This document shows, piece by piece, positions 25,507 through 33,652 of a stretch of DNA of 64,000 nucleotides (the stretch's first letter is position 1; every line of letters starts with the position of its first letter). The stretch is taken from the NCBI GenBank assembly GCA_017161075.1, contig CP046174.1:1674001-1738000 (forward strand). The letters are read 5' to 3'. Made by a program: the position numbers and the translations under genes. Under the pieces are notes generated by a model, which did no database searches, was not told where the DNA came from, and saw only the letters and a list, made by a program, of their open reading frames with translations. This DNA comes from Erysipelotrichaceae bacterium 66202529. GTDB lineage: Bacteria > Bacillota_I > Bacilli_A > Erysipelotrichales > Erysipelotrichaceae.

Positions 25507-25701
25507 ATGCCAAAGATGAAATCACATAGAGGATTAGCAAAACGAGTAAAAGAAACTGGATCTGGAAAGCTGAAAAGAAGTCATGCTTATACTTCTCACC
25601 GTTTCCATGGTAAAACACAGAAACAGAAACGTCATTTAAGAAAATCCGGTACGGTACACAGTACAGACTTCAAGCGTATCAAGCAGATGTTAGTGAAATA
25701 A
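25507..25701 (+). CDS. rpmI: Ribosomal protein bL35
   Basis: A 64-residue, highly basic protein, beginning [20 protein letters not shown] and containing [16 protein letters not shown], which is characteristic of bL35 of the large subunit. A TAGGAGGT site precedes it. It is the middle gene of the infC-rpmI-rplT operon, with rplT 17 bases downstream, and is under the same L20 leader control. Confidence 0.97.
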   Translation: MPKMKSHRGLAKRVKETGSGKLKRSHAYTSHRFHGKTQKQKRHLRKSGTVHSTDFKRIKQMLVK

Positions 25702-25718
25702 TATAGGAGGAATATGAG

Positions 25719-26081
25719 ATGGCAAGAGTAAAAGGTGGATATACAACACGTCAGAGAAGAAAAAAGGTTTTAAAATTAGCAAAAGGATACTATGGTGCTA
25801 AACACATTCTGTATAAGACTGCTCACGAGCAGGTAATGCACTCTTTCAAATATGCTTACAATGACCGTAAGGATTTAAAACGCAATATGCGTAAGCTGTG
25901 GATTGCACGTATCAATGCAGCTGCAAGAATGAATGAGATTTCTTATTCCAGACTGATGCACGGTCTGAAGCTGGCAAATGTTACGATCAATCGTAAAATG
26001 CTGAGTGAGATCGCTATTCACGATCCTAAGGGATTTACAAAAATCGTAGATACTGCAAAAGCAGCATTAGAAAAAGCTTAA
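25719..26081 (+). CDS. rplT: Ribosomal protein bL20
   Basis: A 120-residue basic protein ([28 protein letters not shown]), essential for early assembly of the 50S subunit and the repressor of this operon in Firmicutes and enterobacteria. The second domain contains [13 protein letters not shown] and the C-terminal helix region that binds 23S rRNA and the leader. TAGGAGGAA is the ribosome site. The length is normal (about 118 aa). A MarR gene starts 13 bases after its stop codon and is likely read through from this operon. Confidence 0.97.
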   Translation: MARVKGGYTTRQRRKKVLKLAKGYYGAKHILYKTAHEQVMHSFKYAYNDRKDLKRNMRKLWIARINAAARMNEISYSRLMHGLKLANVTINRKMLSEIAIHDPKGFTKIVDTAKAALEKA

Positions 26082-26094
26082 TTGAGGAAGCTTT

Positions 26095-26532
26095 ATGGAT
26101 GACACACGTCATACTTTGAATGAACTTCTGGTAGATCTGTTCAACTACATCCTGTTGATTGAGGAGAAGAATCTCCGCGATCAGGGTGTAAAGCTGTCCA
26201 TGACGGAAGTACATATTCTGGAAGCAATCGAAAAGAGTGAATCCAATATGATGTCCGCGATTGCCAAGCGTTTGATGGTAACCCAGGGGACACTGACAGT
26301 TTCAACTTCCAAGCTTGTAAAAAAAGGATATGTAGAGCGTGTCAGGGATGAGCGGGATAAGAGAATCGTGCGTCTGAAGCTTACCGAAAGGGCTGAGAAT
26401 ATCCTGGAGATACATAATCGTTTCCATGAGGAGATGATTGAGCGTCTGTTGAATGAACTGGAGCTTGACAAGGAAGTGGAACTGATTCAGTCACTGCGCA
26501 ATCTGATGGAATTCTTTAAAGGAAACTATTGA
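26095..26532 (+). CDS. MarR-family transcriptional regulator
   Basis: A 145-residue winged-helix regulator. The HTH lies around residues 45-90 (MMSAIAKRLMVTQGTLTVSTSKLVKKGYVERVRDERDKRIVRLKLTERA), with the wing DERDKR typical of MarR proteins. It begins 13 bases after rplT with a GAGGAAG site and ends in a palindromic terminator. Regulators of fatty-acid synthesis (FabT) in Firmicutes have a similar plan, but no fab gene is near, so the target is not assigned. Confidence 0.88.
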   Translation: MDDTRHTLNELLVDLFNYILLIEEKNLRDQGVKLSMTEVHILEAIEKSESNMMSAIAKRLMVTQGTLTVSTSKLVKKGYVERVRDERDKRIVRLKLTERAENILEIHNRFHEEMIERLLNELELDKEVELIQSLRNLMEFFKGNY

Positions 26533-26558
26533 CCTGTTCATATGAACAGGTTTTTTTC
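26532..26558 (+). terminator. Terminator of the infC-rplT-marR transcript
   Basis: A perfect 20-base palindrome, ACCTGTTCATATGAACAGGT, overlapping the marR stop codon and followed by seven T residues. Confidence 0.85.
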
Positions 26559-26623
26559 TGTATGGACACAGGCTGAACGTGCTATAATAGGAACAGAAAA
26601 AAAGGAAGAAGGGAGTGCAGGTT

Positions 26624-27931
26624 ATGAAGCGGGCACTTGTTTTTGGCGGAGGTGGCAGTAAGGGCGCCTATGAGCTGGGGGTATGGAAGGCATTGGATGA
26701 GCTGGGACTGTCATTTGATATTGTTACAGGTACGAGTATTGGTGCCATGATTGGGGCTATGTATGTACAAAAGCAGTATGATCGCTGTCTGGAGCTGTGG
26801 GAGCAGCTTTCCGTGGAGGATATCATAGCAAACGGCGTCAATCTGGATATGGATATCGAGCTGCTGATGTCACAGAAGGGAAAGTATAAGACTCTGTTGA
26901 AAAGCTATGTGAAAAACAAGGGCGCAGATATCACTCCTTTTGTGAAGAAGCTGCGGACTTATTACGATGCAGAGCGGTTTTTTTCTTCCGATATCGAATA
27001 TGCCTGTATGTGTGTGAATGTAACCAGAAAACAGCCGCAGCCTGTTTTTCGTAAGGATATGACACCGGATACAGCGCTGGAGTATATCATCGCCTCTGCT
27101 TCCTGCTTTCCGGCATTTCCCATGAAGGAAATCAATGGGGAGAAATTTGTGGATGGGGGATATTATGATAATGTCCCTGTAGAGCTTGCGAGAAGCATGG
27201 GTGCACAGGAAATTGTCGCAGTGGATCTCAAGGCTGTTGGTAAAAAGAAGCTGCATCATCCGCAGAAGGATTTGATTTATATCGAACCGCAGGTATCTCT
27301 TGGAAGCTTTCTGCTGTTTGATCAGGCTCGTATCCATCGCAATATGACGCTTGGCTATCAGGATACGCTGAAAAAATTCAGCCGTTGTCTGGGCAGTATC
27401 TATACCTTTTCGCTGCAGGATAAAGCACAGATTATTGATTTTGAGGATCAGATTCACAGACAGCTGGAACAGATTGATGATTTAGTGGATCGCCGGTTCA
27501 TGAGCAGACTGGTAAAAAAGGTGTTTCATCACCAGATGATTGCGAGCTTTTCTCAGTTTCAGGAGTATGACTGGCCGTTTTTGCGGATGCTGGAGATGAT
27601 TGCACAGGCTTTTCAGATCGAGGATAGCGGTATCTGGAAATTTTCAGAATTTGCCATGCTGGTGATGGATTGTGCAAATTTTTATGTGAGCATTGCGGAG
27701 CGTGCAGACCGTGATGCTTTGCATATAAAGGATGCGGTGACCTCACTGAAGGAACAAAGCAGTAAGGAGATTATCTGTTCTATTTTTTATTATATGCGCA
27801 AAGCAGATGCCGCAAGCCGCAGGGAGCTGGAAGCAATAGCAGTGGTTATGAACGATTCCTTTGTGATGGCGTATCTGCTGTTTGCCATGTCACAGCTATC
27901 CTGGCAGAAAAAAGGACTTTCACTGAGCTGA
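26624..27931 (+). CDS. Patatin-like phospholipase
   Basis: A 435-residue hydrolase. The N-terminal patatin domain (about 1-210) has the oxyanion loop GGGGSKGAYELG, the nucleophile Ser38 in GTSIG and the DGG aspartate in FVDGGYYDN near residue 180, completing the Ser-Asp dyad. It should release fatty acids from phospholipids or other acyl esters. The second half is helical and without known motifs. The start at 26624 follows GGGAG by eight bases; GTG at 26615 is too close. There is no signal peptide, so it acts in the cytoplasm or on the inner face of the membrane. It stands alone between terminators. Confidence 0.88.
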   Translation: MKRALVFGGGGSKGAYELGVWKALDELGLSFDIVTGTSIGAMIGAMYVQKQYDRCLELWEQLSVEDIIANGVNLDMDIELLMSQKGKYKTLLKSYVKNKGADITPFVKKLRTYYDAERFFSSDIEYACMCVNVTRKQPQPVFRKDMTPDTALEYIIASASCFPAFPMKEINGEKFVDGGYYDNVPVELARSMGAQEIVAVDLKAVGKKKLHHPQKDLIYIEPQVSLGSFLLFDQARIHRNMTLGYQDTLKKFSRCLGSIYTFSLQDKAQIIDFEDQIHRQLEQIDDLVDRRFMSRLVKKVFHHQMIASFSQFQEYDWPFLRMLEMIAQAFQIEDSGIWKFSEFAMLVMDCANFYVSIAERADRDALHIKDAVTSLKEQSSKEIICSIFYYMRKADAASRRELEAIAVVMNDSFVMAYLLFAMSQLSWQKKGLSLS

Positions 27932-27947
27932 AAGTCCTTTGTTTTTT
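27911..27947. terminator. Bidirectional terminator between patatin and KbaZ genes
   Basis: AAAGGACTTTC pairs with GAAAGTCCTTT; T-runs lie on both outer sides (in plus and minus reading). The patatin stop codon is inside the hairpin's right arm. Confidence 0.8.
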
Positions 27948-29268
27948 AGAATAATGTTTCCTGATGTGTTGCGTACAGGTATTCGTCAATAGTATTTACG
28001 ATACGGTCTTTAATGAGTGCTTCTGGATCATTTTCCAGCTGTCCCTCGCGTACCTTTGTATACTGAATCGGCATGAATTGGGATAACACACTCAACGGAA
28101 TACCGCTCTTGCGCAGATTGGCAATCATTTTATCCTTGGCAGCTGCCACCTTAGGGTTTGGCATATAGTAGCGGCTGCGATCGGAGAAGCTGTATTTACG
28201 CTTAAACCACAGGGCGTTATCATCACCGTGATAGTGCTTTTTCCAGTTCTTCGGATCTTCCATCATGGCTGCTTCCAGCACGTTGATGAAATCACTCAGC
28301 TCATCCTCTCTGCCGTGATAAACAGCTGCTTCGATGTTAGCAAGTGCAAACAGAGCCTCGCGCATACCATAGGTCAGTCCCGGGCCGACCTTTAAAATGC
28401 CGACACCGTCTTCAATCAGCTCACGCAGCTTGAATTTTGTCTGATAATCGGTAGAGTGACCTTCAAAAATAAGATTTGGATATTCCTTGATAGAAGTCAT
28501 CAAATCAGCAGCCTTGCTGCGATCGTACTCCGTACAGCCATCATCCTTTTCCTCTACACCCGGCTGAACGACAACCCCCATGACATCCTTCCATGTATCC
28601 TTTAGACCTTCTGCCAGGAATGCTTCCTCAAAGGTTTTGACAGTAGCCTTGAAATCCTCGACACGTGTAACCTGCATGCCGGCACCCTCTTCCTGAGCGC
28701 CTCCTGGAATCGGAACCTCGCTGCCGACGATGTATACCGGACGTACGGCATCCGGATTGCTCTTTAACAGCTCCTGGTAGGTTTCCTCACAAATTCGTGC
28801 CAGGTGAGCACCACGCTTGGCAATCACCGCATCACTTAACCGTTCATTTGGATCATCGTCTGCTACCTTCATGCTGGTGTCGATATGAATTTTTGTAAAG
28901 CCGGCAGCGACATAGCAGCGGACAAGCTCTTCGGCTTTTTCCATCGCTTCCTTTTCCGGCAGCGAAGCGAATGTAAGAGGCCCTAAATGATCGCCTCCAA
29001 GGAAGATACGGCTTTCATCAACGCCGATCGCCTTTGCTTTCTCTAATACAAAATTACGGAAGTCCTTCGGTGTCATACCGGTATAACCGCCGTTCTGGTC
29101 AACCTGGTTGGCAGTTGCTTCAATCAATACGCAGGAATCATCGCGTTTGACACACTCCAGAGCTGCCTCGATTACATAATCGTTTGCACTGCAGCAGGAA
29201 TAAATTCCAACCGGCTTTCCTTCTTTCTGTTTCACAACAATCTGTTTCAATGGATTTGCTTGTGGCAT
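27946..29268 (-). CDS. KbaZ/GatZ-type tagatose-bisphosphate aldolase subunit
   Basis: A 440-residue protein of the KbaZ/GatZ family (class II D-tagatose-1,6-bisphosphate aldolase, non-catalytic or stabilising subunit). Recognisable segments are GIYSCCSANDYVIEAAL, EATANQVDQNGGYTGMTP, FLGGDHLGP and GAQEEGAGMQVT. The start at 29268 has AAGGAGGG seven bases upstream; an in-frame extension of 64 residues is rejected because it is hydrophobic and lacks a site. In enterobacteria the partner KbaY/GatY carries catalysis; no such gene is next to it. It may work with a partner elsewhere or be one of the family members that act alone. Confidence 0.88.
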   Translation of the reverse strand: MPQANPLKQIVVKQKEGKPVGIYSCCSANDYVIEAALECVKRDDSCVLIEATANQVDQNGGYTGMTPKDFRNFVLEKAKAIGVDESRIFLGGDHLGPLTFASLPEKEAMEKAEELVRCYVAAGFTKIHIDTSMKVADDDPNERLSDAVIAKRGAHLARICEETYQELLKSNPDAVRPVYIVGSEVPIPGGAQEEGAGMQVTRVEDFKATVKTFEEAFLAEGLKDTWKDVMGVVVQPGVEEKDDGCTEYDRSKAADLMTSIKEYPNLIFEGHSTDYQTKFKLRELIEDGVGILKVGPGLTYGMREALFALANIEAAVYHGREDELSDFINVLEAAMMEDPKNWKKHYHGDDNALWFKRKYSFSDRSRYYMPNPKVAAAKDKMIANLRKSGIPLSVLSQFMPIQYTKVREGQLENDPEALIKDRIVNTIDEYLYATHQETLF

Positions 29269-29557
29269 TTCAAAACCCTCCTTATATCTATCCAAATTAT
29301 AGCACGAAATGATGGAAAGTAAACGGAAGTGAAACGGAATGCTAGTTTGTATAAAAGATTTGCACAAAAATACAAATAATCTTATATAATTATATAAAAG
29401 GACAAAAAGTAATACAGGAAAAGCTACCTGTGTTCTTTTATAAATAAAAAGAAAATACAAAGAAAAATTTCAAAATTGTTTATCGAAAAAGGGTGTTCTT
29501 TTGTGATGTCAGTGTGATATACTAGAGTGAGCGAAACAATCGTAAGAGGAAAGGTCG

Positions 29558-30886
29558 GTGGGGCTGATGCTTGACGAACATGAACGATTTCTTCTCCATC
29601 AAATTCGGATTCTGATAAAACAGCTGGAGGAACGGCAGGAAACGCCTGGATATGATCAAAGCGGTGAAAAAAGTGATGACAGATTTCAGATTTTGCTGAA
29701 GCTGTCCTGCAAAAATATATGGGATTTTGATCCGTTGACACAGATGGTGACGATTACCTGTCCTGACGGCAGTGTGATTGTGAATTCCTTTCGGATGCTT
29801 ATGCAGGGAGTGAGTGCAATCGAGCAGAAGCAGATCAAGGAGGCGGTGCATCGCATATTGCAGGGAATCAGTGAGGAAGAATACTTTTCCTATGAACGTG
29901 TAAGCCGGCATGGCGGTGTGCGTCATTATGAGGTAGGAGCACACGTGTGCTGTATCAGCGGGAATCTGCATATCATTGGAGTTACCCAATCGATCCGTGC
30001 TATGGATGAGCGTATAGAGCGGGTTCTGCATGAGCAGCAGAAGTTTAGTCTTTTAATGAGTATGGCCAATATGTATATATGGGAATACGATGTTGTCAAA
30101 AAGGAGTTTTCGGCAAACCAGTCCTTATGCGACAAGCTGGGACTACAAATGCGTCCGTATACGGTGGAGCAGCTGAATGAGCTATTGCAGATACACCAGA
30201 TGCCGGTATTGCTGGAACGCATTGAGCGAAAGTCATTGTCAGAGCATGCGGTGATCCATCTGAAAAATATTCAGACAAATTTTGATCTGATATTTGAAAC
30301 GAATTTCAAGGGGCTGCTGGATAATAAGGGCAATATCAATGTGGTTCTGGGTACCATGAATGATATAACGGAAAAAGAGCTGTTGAAGACTAGTGCCAGC
30401 AGGGATCCGCTCATTGGCTGCTTTAACCGTCGCAGCGGGGATATGACGCTGGTAACCACCTTTCAGAAATTTCAGAAGGAAGAGGAGTTCTATACGATTA
30501 TATTTTTCGATGTGGATGATTTCAAAAAGGTGAATGACCGTTATGGACACGATATGGGAGATTATGTACTACGGCATGTATGCGAGCAGATTGAAAAGGA
30601 AATCCGCAGCAGCGATATGCTGTTTCGCTGGGGCGGTGATGAATTTCTGCTGATCTGCAGCGGTATTTCCAAGGAGAACATCTATGCGTATATCGAGCGT
30701 CTGCGGCGTCTTATTGAAAAAACAGATTTTATCTTCGATGGAAATAAGGCACATGTAACGCTGTCGATTGGTGCAGCGTACTATTATAAGAGCGATCATG
30801 ATTATCAGGACGCATTAAAAAGAGCCGACCGCAGTGTATATAAGGCAAAGCTGGCCGGACGCAATAAGGTTTGTATTTTGAAATAG
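29558..30886 (+). CDS. PAS-GGDEF diguanylate cyclase
   Basis: A 442-residue soluble protein with two PAS-like regions (about 45-150 and 165-275) and a C-terminal GGDEF domain. The active motif is intact (RWGGDEF, 359-363) and an RxxD inhibitory site is present at 350-353 (RSSD), so it should make cyclic di-GMP with feedback inhibition. GTG at 29558 is taken as start because GAGGA is seven bases upstream; ATG at 29567 is possible. There is no membrane segment, so the input is a cytoplasmic ligand or partner. It ends at the convergent pseudouridine synthase gene without a clear terminator between them. Confidence 0.9.
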   Translation: MGLMLDEHERFLLHQIRILIKQLEERQETPGYDQSGEKSDDRFQILLKLSCKNIWDFDPLTQMVTITCPDGSVIVNSFRMLMQGVSAIEQKQIKEAVHRILQGISEEEYFSYERVSRHGGVRHYEVGAHVCCISGNLHIIGVTQSIRAMDERIERVLHEQQKFSLLMSMANMYIWEYDVVKKEFSANQSLCDKLGLQMRPYTVEQLNELLQIHQMPVLLERIERKSLSEHAVIHLKNIQTNFDLIFETNFKGLLDNKGNINVVLGTMNDITEKELLKTSASRDPLIGCFNRRSGDMTLVTTFQKFQKEEEFYTIIFFDVDDFKKVNDRYGHDMGDYVLRHVCEQIEKEIRSSDMLFRWGGDEFLLICSGISKENIYAYIERLRRLIEKTDFIFDGNKAHVTLSIGAAYYYKSDHDYQDALKRADRSVYKAKLAGRNKVCILK

Positions 30887-31768
30887 CTACTCGAGAAGCC
30901 TTTTCATATCTTCCGGCAGCGGGCATTCAATGTTTAAAGTCGTGTGGGAAAGGGGATGCGGTATGTGAACGCGTGCGGCATGCAAAGCAAGGCGCGCACA
31001 GCGCGGATCGCGTTTCCCATATAAGGAATCACTCAGCAGGGGGTGCTGAAGGGATGCGAGATGCACACGAATCTGATGGGTACGCCCGGTATGCAGGCGG
31101 CAGCGAATCCAGGTGAAATCTGAAAAGCTCTGTTTTACGAAAACATCGGTTCTGGCTTCCTTGCCATTGTCACTCACACGCATCCTGCGCGCATCGTGTC
31201 GATCTCTGGCGATTCCCCGGGTGATGGTGTAGTGCTTCTGTGTGAAGCGACCGACGGCGAATGCTTCGTATTCCCGGTAAATCTGCTTGCTTTTCAGCAT
31301 TTCATCAAGCATGGGTTGAAAAAAGGGAAGCTTACAGAAGATGAGCACACCGCTGGTTTCATAGTCGAGGCGGTGCAGCGGACGGACACAAGCATTGCTT
31401 CCTTCCGTGAGATAATGCGCCTTTACCATATTGCATACGGTATGCTCACTTTCTACACCGTCACTGTGAACCAACAGATTTGCCGGCTTGTTTACGATAC
31501 AGAACAAGTCATCCTCATATAGGATTTCCACATGCTTATACCAGGGCTTCACCGTATCCTCTTCCGCTTGCAGGCTAATGCGTATGGTATCTTTCTCATG
31601 CAGTGTGTGGTTGCGGGAAATATGACGATTGTTCAGAAACACACGGCGTTCCTGATAATAAGCATAGCGCTTCTTTTTGGCGATATGGAAGTGTGTGAAT
31701 AGCGCATCTGTATCCGCACACGGAATATCACGAATATACAGCTGATTGTTTTTTAGCTCAAGTTTCAT
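30887..31768 (-). CDS. RluA-family pseudouridine synthase
   Basis: A 293-residue rRNA or tRNA uridine isomerase. An S4-like N-terminal part (about 10-70) is followed by the catalytic domain with PLHRLDYETSGVLIF, where Asp135 is the nucleophile. The C-terminal GRTHQIRVHLASLQHPLLSD is the second family signature. GAGGTATCG precedes the ATG at 31768. Targets of individual paralogues (RluC, RluD, YjbO, YlyB types) cannot be told apart by motif. It converges with the GGDEF gene, with no bases between the two stop codons. Confidence 0.93.
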   Translation of the reverse strand: MKLELKNNQLYIRDIPCADTDALFTHFHIAKKKRYAYYQERRVFLNNRHISRNHTLHEKDTIRISLQAEEDTVKPWYKHVEILYEDDLFCIVNKPANLLVHSDGVESEHTVCNMVKAHYLTEGSNACVRPLHRLDYETSGVLIFCKLPFFQPMLDEMLKSKQIYREYEAFAVGRFTQKHYTITRGIARDRHDARRMRVSDNGKEARTDVFVKQSFSDFTWIRCRLHTGRTHQIRVHLASLQHPLLSDSLYGKRDPRCARLALHAARVHIPHPLSHTTLNIECPLPEDMKRLLE

Positions 31769-31920
31769 AACGATACCTCATAAATTTTCGGTCAAATGAA
31801 TAGAATTAACAATGTGGGTCATGCTATACTGGCATCGAGCCAGGGGAAACTGGTTGTAAAGGATGATCCATAGCAGCAATTGCTACTATGAAGATAACAT
31901 AAAATAAGGAGGAAATAAAC

Positions 31921-32301
31921 ATGAAATTATTAAAATGCGCAGTATGCGGCAACATCGTCGAAATGATCGAGGACAAAGGAGTTCCTGTAATGTGCTGTGG
32001 AAAGCCGATGAATGAATTACAGGCAAATACAACAGATGGAGCATTGGAAAAGCATGTTCCGGTTGCTGAAATCGTAGACGGAAGCCTGCACGTAAAGGTT
32101 GGTTCCATGGAACACCCGATGCTGGCAGAGCATTATATCACAATGATTCTGGTAGAGGCCGGTGATATGGTTTACCGCAAAAATCTCAAGCCTGGAGAAA
32201 AACCGGAAGGAATCTTCCCGCTGGGTGATTTCAAAGGGAAAGTGCATGTTTACGAATACTGCAATCTGCACGGCTTATGGAAAACGGACATTGAGGCATA
32301 G
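31921..32301 (+). CDS. dfx: Desulfoferrodoxin (superoxide reductase, 2Fe type)
   Basis: A 126-residue protein that reduces superoxide to peroxide in anaerobes. The N-terminal desulforedoxin centre uses Cys6, Cys9, Cys25 and Cys26 (CAVC...CC). The active iron site ligands are His45, His65, His71, Cys114 and His117, with Lys44 beside it as the typical EKH motif. The order and spacing match the two-iron family. GGAGG precedes the start, and a terminator follows 15 bases after the stop, so it is a single-gene transcript. Electrons would come from a rubredoxin encoded elsewhere. Confidence 0.95.
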   Translation: MKLLKCAVCGNIVEMIEDKGVPVMCCGKPMNELQANTTDGALEKHVPVAEIVDGSLHVKVGSMEHPMLAEHYITMILVEAGDMVYRKNLKPGEKPEGIFPLGDFKGKVHVYEYCNLHGLWKTDIEA

Positions 32302-32315
32302 TGAATTGCGATAAG

Positions 32316-32341
32316 AGAGGCACAGCTGTGCTTCTTTTTTT
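32316..32341 (+). terminator. Terminator of the desulfoferrodoxin gene
   Basis: AGGCACAG pairs with CTGTGCTT, followed by a run of T residues. Confidence 0.75.
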
Positions 32342-32548
32342 AGCTATCCTTGTCTGTGACCTTATATATTTTAAGTTTAGCTTCAACGGCAGATATTTTC
32401 ATATTCTTTTTCACAAGATAAGGTTGCTCTTACAAAATCAGAAATAAATAAGAGATCTACAGGGGATATAGCGGAAGATGAAAAGACATTGCATAAGCAG
32501 ATTCAGGAGAAATATAAGGATGAATTAAACTAATCGCTATAAAAGTAA

Positions 32549-32581
32549 AAAAGCAAAGGATAGAGAGATTCTTTGCTTTTT
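32549..32581. terminator. Terminator-like hairpin before the DeoR gene
   Basis: AAAAAGCAAAG pairs with CTTTGCTTTTT (loop of 12). Symmetric A and T tracts allow action in both directions. No intact gene precedes it, in keeping with a gene lost from this spot. Confidence 0.6.
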
Positions 32582-32755
32582 GATACGATGAAATGAATAT
32601 TTTTTTATTTTGTAAGGTAGAATGACGTATGCAGAATTTTAGAGGCAAGCGCTCACTTTCCTAATGCAGTCTTTATTGATTTTTATAAATCTTTTATGAA
32701 ATGTGAAGAAATCATAAGAAATATGATATACTGTTGAAAACAGGAGGTCGATTAC

Positions 32756-33532
32756 ATGTTTGTAGAAGAACGGCAGAACACAATCATGGAGGAGCTGCAT
32801 GCCAATGGTAAGGTGAGGGTAAAGGATCTCAGTGAACGTTTTTCCGTCAGCGAGGATCTGATCCGTAAGGATCTCAGCGCTCTGGAGGCAAAGGGCTTGC
32901 TGAGGAAGGCATATGGCGGCGCTGTATTGATTCGTGAGAATATACATCGAAAGATCGCGGCACAACGCAAGGATGTAAACCAGGAGGAGAAGCTACATAT
33001 CGCAAAAGCGGCTGTGGGACAGCTGCAGGAGGGTGATGTGGTGTTTCTGGACATTTCAACGGTCAATATCCGCATAGCGAGGGAGCTGGTGGAAAGCGGG
33101 AAGCAGGCAACCATCGTTACCAATATGCTGGAGGTTGTTTCCATTTTGGCAGACAGTGCGCTTCCTGTCATTTTTATCGGTGGCGAATTCGATTACGGAC
33201 GGGACGGGTTTGTCGGGAGTCTGGCGATGGAGCAGATCATGAAATTTCGCTTTGATATCTCCTTTCTCGGCGTTGTCGGTATTGATGTGCACGATAACAG
33301 CGTCTATACATATATGGCAAATGATGGCGCCACCAAGCGTGCTATTCTGTCCAGCAGCAAGCAGGTATTTATGGTATGCGAGTCGGATAAATTTATGCAG
33401 ATTGGAAATTATCGCTATGCAGGAGTGGATGAGTTTACCGGAATCATAACAGATGAAAAGCTGGATAAAGAGAATGAAAAGCTGTTGCGAAACCTGCAGC
33501 TCAAGGTACAGATTGCCAAATCGTCAGGATAA
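32756..33532 (+). CDS. DeoR-family transcriptional regulator
   Basis: A 258-residue repressor-type protein. The N-terminal HTH (about residues 5-58; RQNTIMEELHANGKVRVKDLSERFSVSEDLIRKDLSALEAKGLLRKAYGGA) and the C-terminal sugar-phosphate-binding DeoR sensor domain are typical. In the family, phosphorylated sugars release the repressor. AGGAGGT lies before the ATG. A terminator follows, and the glycyl radical enzyme operon starts 120 bases downstream in the same direction. It most likely controls that operon, and the FSA-type aldolase there would make a sugar phosphate effector plausible. Confidence 0.9.
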   Translation: MFVEERQNTIMEELHANGKVRVKDLSERFSVSEDLIRKDLSALEAKGLLRKAYGGAVLIRENIHRKIAAQRKDVNQEEKLHIAKAAVGQLQEGDVVFLDISTVNIRIARELVESGKQATIVTNMLEVVSILADSALPVIFIGGEFDYGRDGFVGSLAMEQIMKFRFDISFLGVVGIDVHDNSVYTYMANDGATKRAILSSSKQVFMVCESDKFMQIGNYRYAGVDEFTGIITDEKLDKENEKLLRNLQLKVQIAKSSG

Positions 33533-33549
33533 AGATGCCTGACTTTTTT
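33523..33549 (+). terminator. Terminator after the DeoR gene
   Basis: GTCAGG pairs with CCTGAC (loop ATAAAGATG), followed by six T residues. It overlaps the stop codon and separates the regulator from the enzyme operon. Confidence 0.7.
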
Positions 33550-33652
33550 ATTCTTTTCTTTAAAACAATAAAAAATAATAACAAATAATAATAAAAGTGT
33601 TGACAACAGGAAAAAGCATATTATAATGAAACTGTAAACGGAGGTAGCTGTC

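Larger units (their letters stand above)
32302..32755. other. 454-base intergenic region with two terminators
   Basis: Besides the two hairpins listed separately, an open stretch ending at 32533 reads GDIAEDEKTLHKQIQEKYKDELN before a stop codon but has no start or ribosome site; it may be the tail of a lost gene. Confidence 0.4.

Noticed and set aside
29269..29460. N-terminal extension of the KbaZ-type protein by 64 residues
   Set aside because: The extension is hydrophobic and without a ribosome site; AAGGAGGG before 29268 marks the real start.
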